From: Calvatia gigantea
Lineage: Eukaryota; Basidiomycota; Agaricomycetes; Agaricales; Lycoperdaceae
Length of the DNA: 64,000 nt
Reading direction: 5' to 3'
Assembly: GCA_025093985.1 (NCBI GenBank)
Contig: JACAAK010000002.1
Location: 1,054,001 to 1,118,000, forward strand
The stretch's first letter is position 1. Each line of letters begins with the position of its first letter. Positions 62,960 to 64,000 of the stretch are shown one piece after another. A program made the translations under genes and the position numbers. The notes under the pieces were generated by a model. The model saw only the letters and a program-made list of their open reading frames with translations. It was not told the DNA's origin and ran no database searches.

Positions 62960-64000
62960 TTACTCCGCAAGGTCCACGCCCGTTGTTACTGAGACCTTGA
63001 CTTTCTTTTTTGCCAAGAGATCATCTTGATCGCCCATGGTTGGACGCTTATTGCCGCGAGAGGATACGACCTGGGGTCCCGGATCCGCTGCCACATGTGT
63101 TTCTTCTTGGATCTTGCTTGCAATGACTGGGCCGGGAACCAATTTCGATGGTCCGCGAACTTTGCTTTCATTCGCCAGATGCATTAGGCGAGTATTGTAC
63201 TCGGCAACCTGAGAAACTCTGAATGAGGATATTGTTTGTATCCCCTAATTTACTGACCATTTCACCGATGCTTAGAAGCTTGTTCTCAACTTGGAGGCAG
63301 GGATCGAAATAGTCACAATATTTGGGCGTGTTGATGGTGGCTCTGTTGAAACGATACTGATATTTCTGCATGTTATTGCGACGTTTTTTTGCCTGTTTGG
63401 GTGGATTTTTCTTCTTGGGGCGGGTCTTGGCCATGCCCAGTTCGTCCAATTCGACTACCATCTCCTGTACGAAACCTACAATGTACCTTAGATGTGACAG
63501 CCATGTAGAGAGGTGATCAAAACGAGCCTTCGTCCTCAAGTCGTTTAAGCAGTTGTCTGGATTGGGTGAAACTAGTTCCTGTATAGGGGTTGTCAACCAC
63601 GAGAGTAGTTTTCTGTAAAGCTTCATGGGGGCACCAAGTTGCTTCGCAAAACTCGCAGAGGTCAGAACATTCATTCGTTCGGCAACCTTGATCGCACGTC
63701 TGCGCCAAGGCATCAAACAGGAGTTTTTCTTCACGAGCGGAATACTGACCGGAAAAGCGCTAAGGCCTTGTATTTTGATATCAGGGGGGGATACAGGTCC
63801 AATTTGATTAGTTCCCAAGACACATCCGCTCGAAGGTGGCAGTCGAAGCAGATAAATTTATTTGGTATGCGTTTGTCCTTGACCGAGTGATATCTGTATA
63901 TTATCAGGAGGTTTTCAATGATAACGACCGTGACTCTCACCCCACACACCTAGAAGCAACGAGTAAATGAGCGTCTGGTCGCTCAAGGATACTAATGTAG
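62960..64000 (-). CDS. Hop1-like HORMA-domain meiotic protein, C-terminal part (partial)
   Basis: Six exons in the window: 63950-64000 (continues off the right edge), 63750-63893, 63635-63699, 63528-63578, 63258-63475, 62960-63208. The visible part begins in a PHD-like zinc segment (YHSVKDKRIPNKFICFDCH) followed by ADVSWELIKLDLYPP and ALALFRRAIKVAE, then a winged-helix-like KRLEDEGFVQE and a basic Lys/Arg tail (KKKNPPKQAKKRRNN). This order matches how I recall the C-terminal half of fungal Hop1; the HORMA domain itself would lie beyond the window. The intron 63476-63527 starts with GC (GCTCGT); using it restores the conserved DEGFVQE. Other chromatin-associated PHD proteins remain possible. 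Confidence 0.6.

Overview
The window reads as nuclear DNA of a mushroom-forming basidiomycete (Agaricomycetes). Genes are dense and rich in short introns (mostly 45-65 nt, GT-AG with GTRNGY donors). The protein content also fits: an Agaricomycete-type F-box protein, a Rap1-like telomere protein, a Hop1-like meiotic protein and an Ecl1-type zinc-finger protein. No prokaryotic, organellar or viral segment is seen. Exon limits below were set by hand from splice signals plus reading frame and were not tested against transcripts.

Layout. 0-3.7 kb: an alternative NADH dehydrogenase (minus, runs off the left edge) divergent from a YTH-domain RNA reader. 4.6-7.7 kb: an ADGF-type adenosine deaminase split by an 808-bp TA-flanked inverted-repeat element. 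8.3-11.0 kb: an F-box protein. 11.4-15.8 kb: eIF2B beta (plus) convergent with mitochondrial GUF1 (minus). 16.1-16.7 kb: splicing factor Cwf18. 18.3-19.6 kb: elongin A. 22.2-25.7 kb: WDR26/Gid7. 26.4-27.8 kb: Ecl1-like zinc-finger protein. 27.8-33.5 kb: a 5.8-kb stretch with no recognisable gene. 33.5-43.4 kb: VPS54, metaxin, a TLC-domain membrane protein and a TilS-like tRNA-Ile lysidine synthetase in divergent/convergent order. 43.5-46.9 kb: two tandem alpha/beta-hydrolase paralogs. 47.7-51.5 kb: SRP40/Nopp140-like protein, lumazine synthase RIB4, Gtr1/Rag GTPase. 52-62.3 kb: Rap1-like protein, Ca2+/H+ antiporter VCX1, a histidine phosphatase and DOA1/PLAA, all minus. 63-64 kb: C-terminal part of a Hop1-like HORMA protein (minus, runs off the right edge).

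Most genes are housekeeping: translation (eIF2B, GUF1, TilS), mRNA processing and reading (Cwf18, YTH, elongin A), ubiquitin pathways (F-box, Gid7, DOA1), trafficking and signalling (VPS54, Gtr1), organelle biogenesis (metaxin, SRP40) and telomere/meiosis (Rap1-like, Hop1-like). There is no metabolic cluster. Head-to-head pairs with 63-241 bp between start codons are frequent.

Two things stand out. First, the DNA element sits inside a coding exon of the ADGF gene with a clean TA duplication; removing it restores the conserved reading frame. Second, at least ten otherwise well-conserved genes carry a single-base frame break, mostly +1. Because several are normally essential, consensus sequence errors are the likeliest cause, and any automatic annotation of this window will be distorted at those points.
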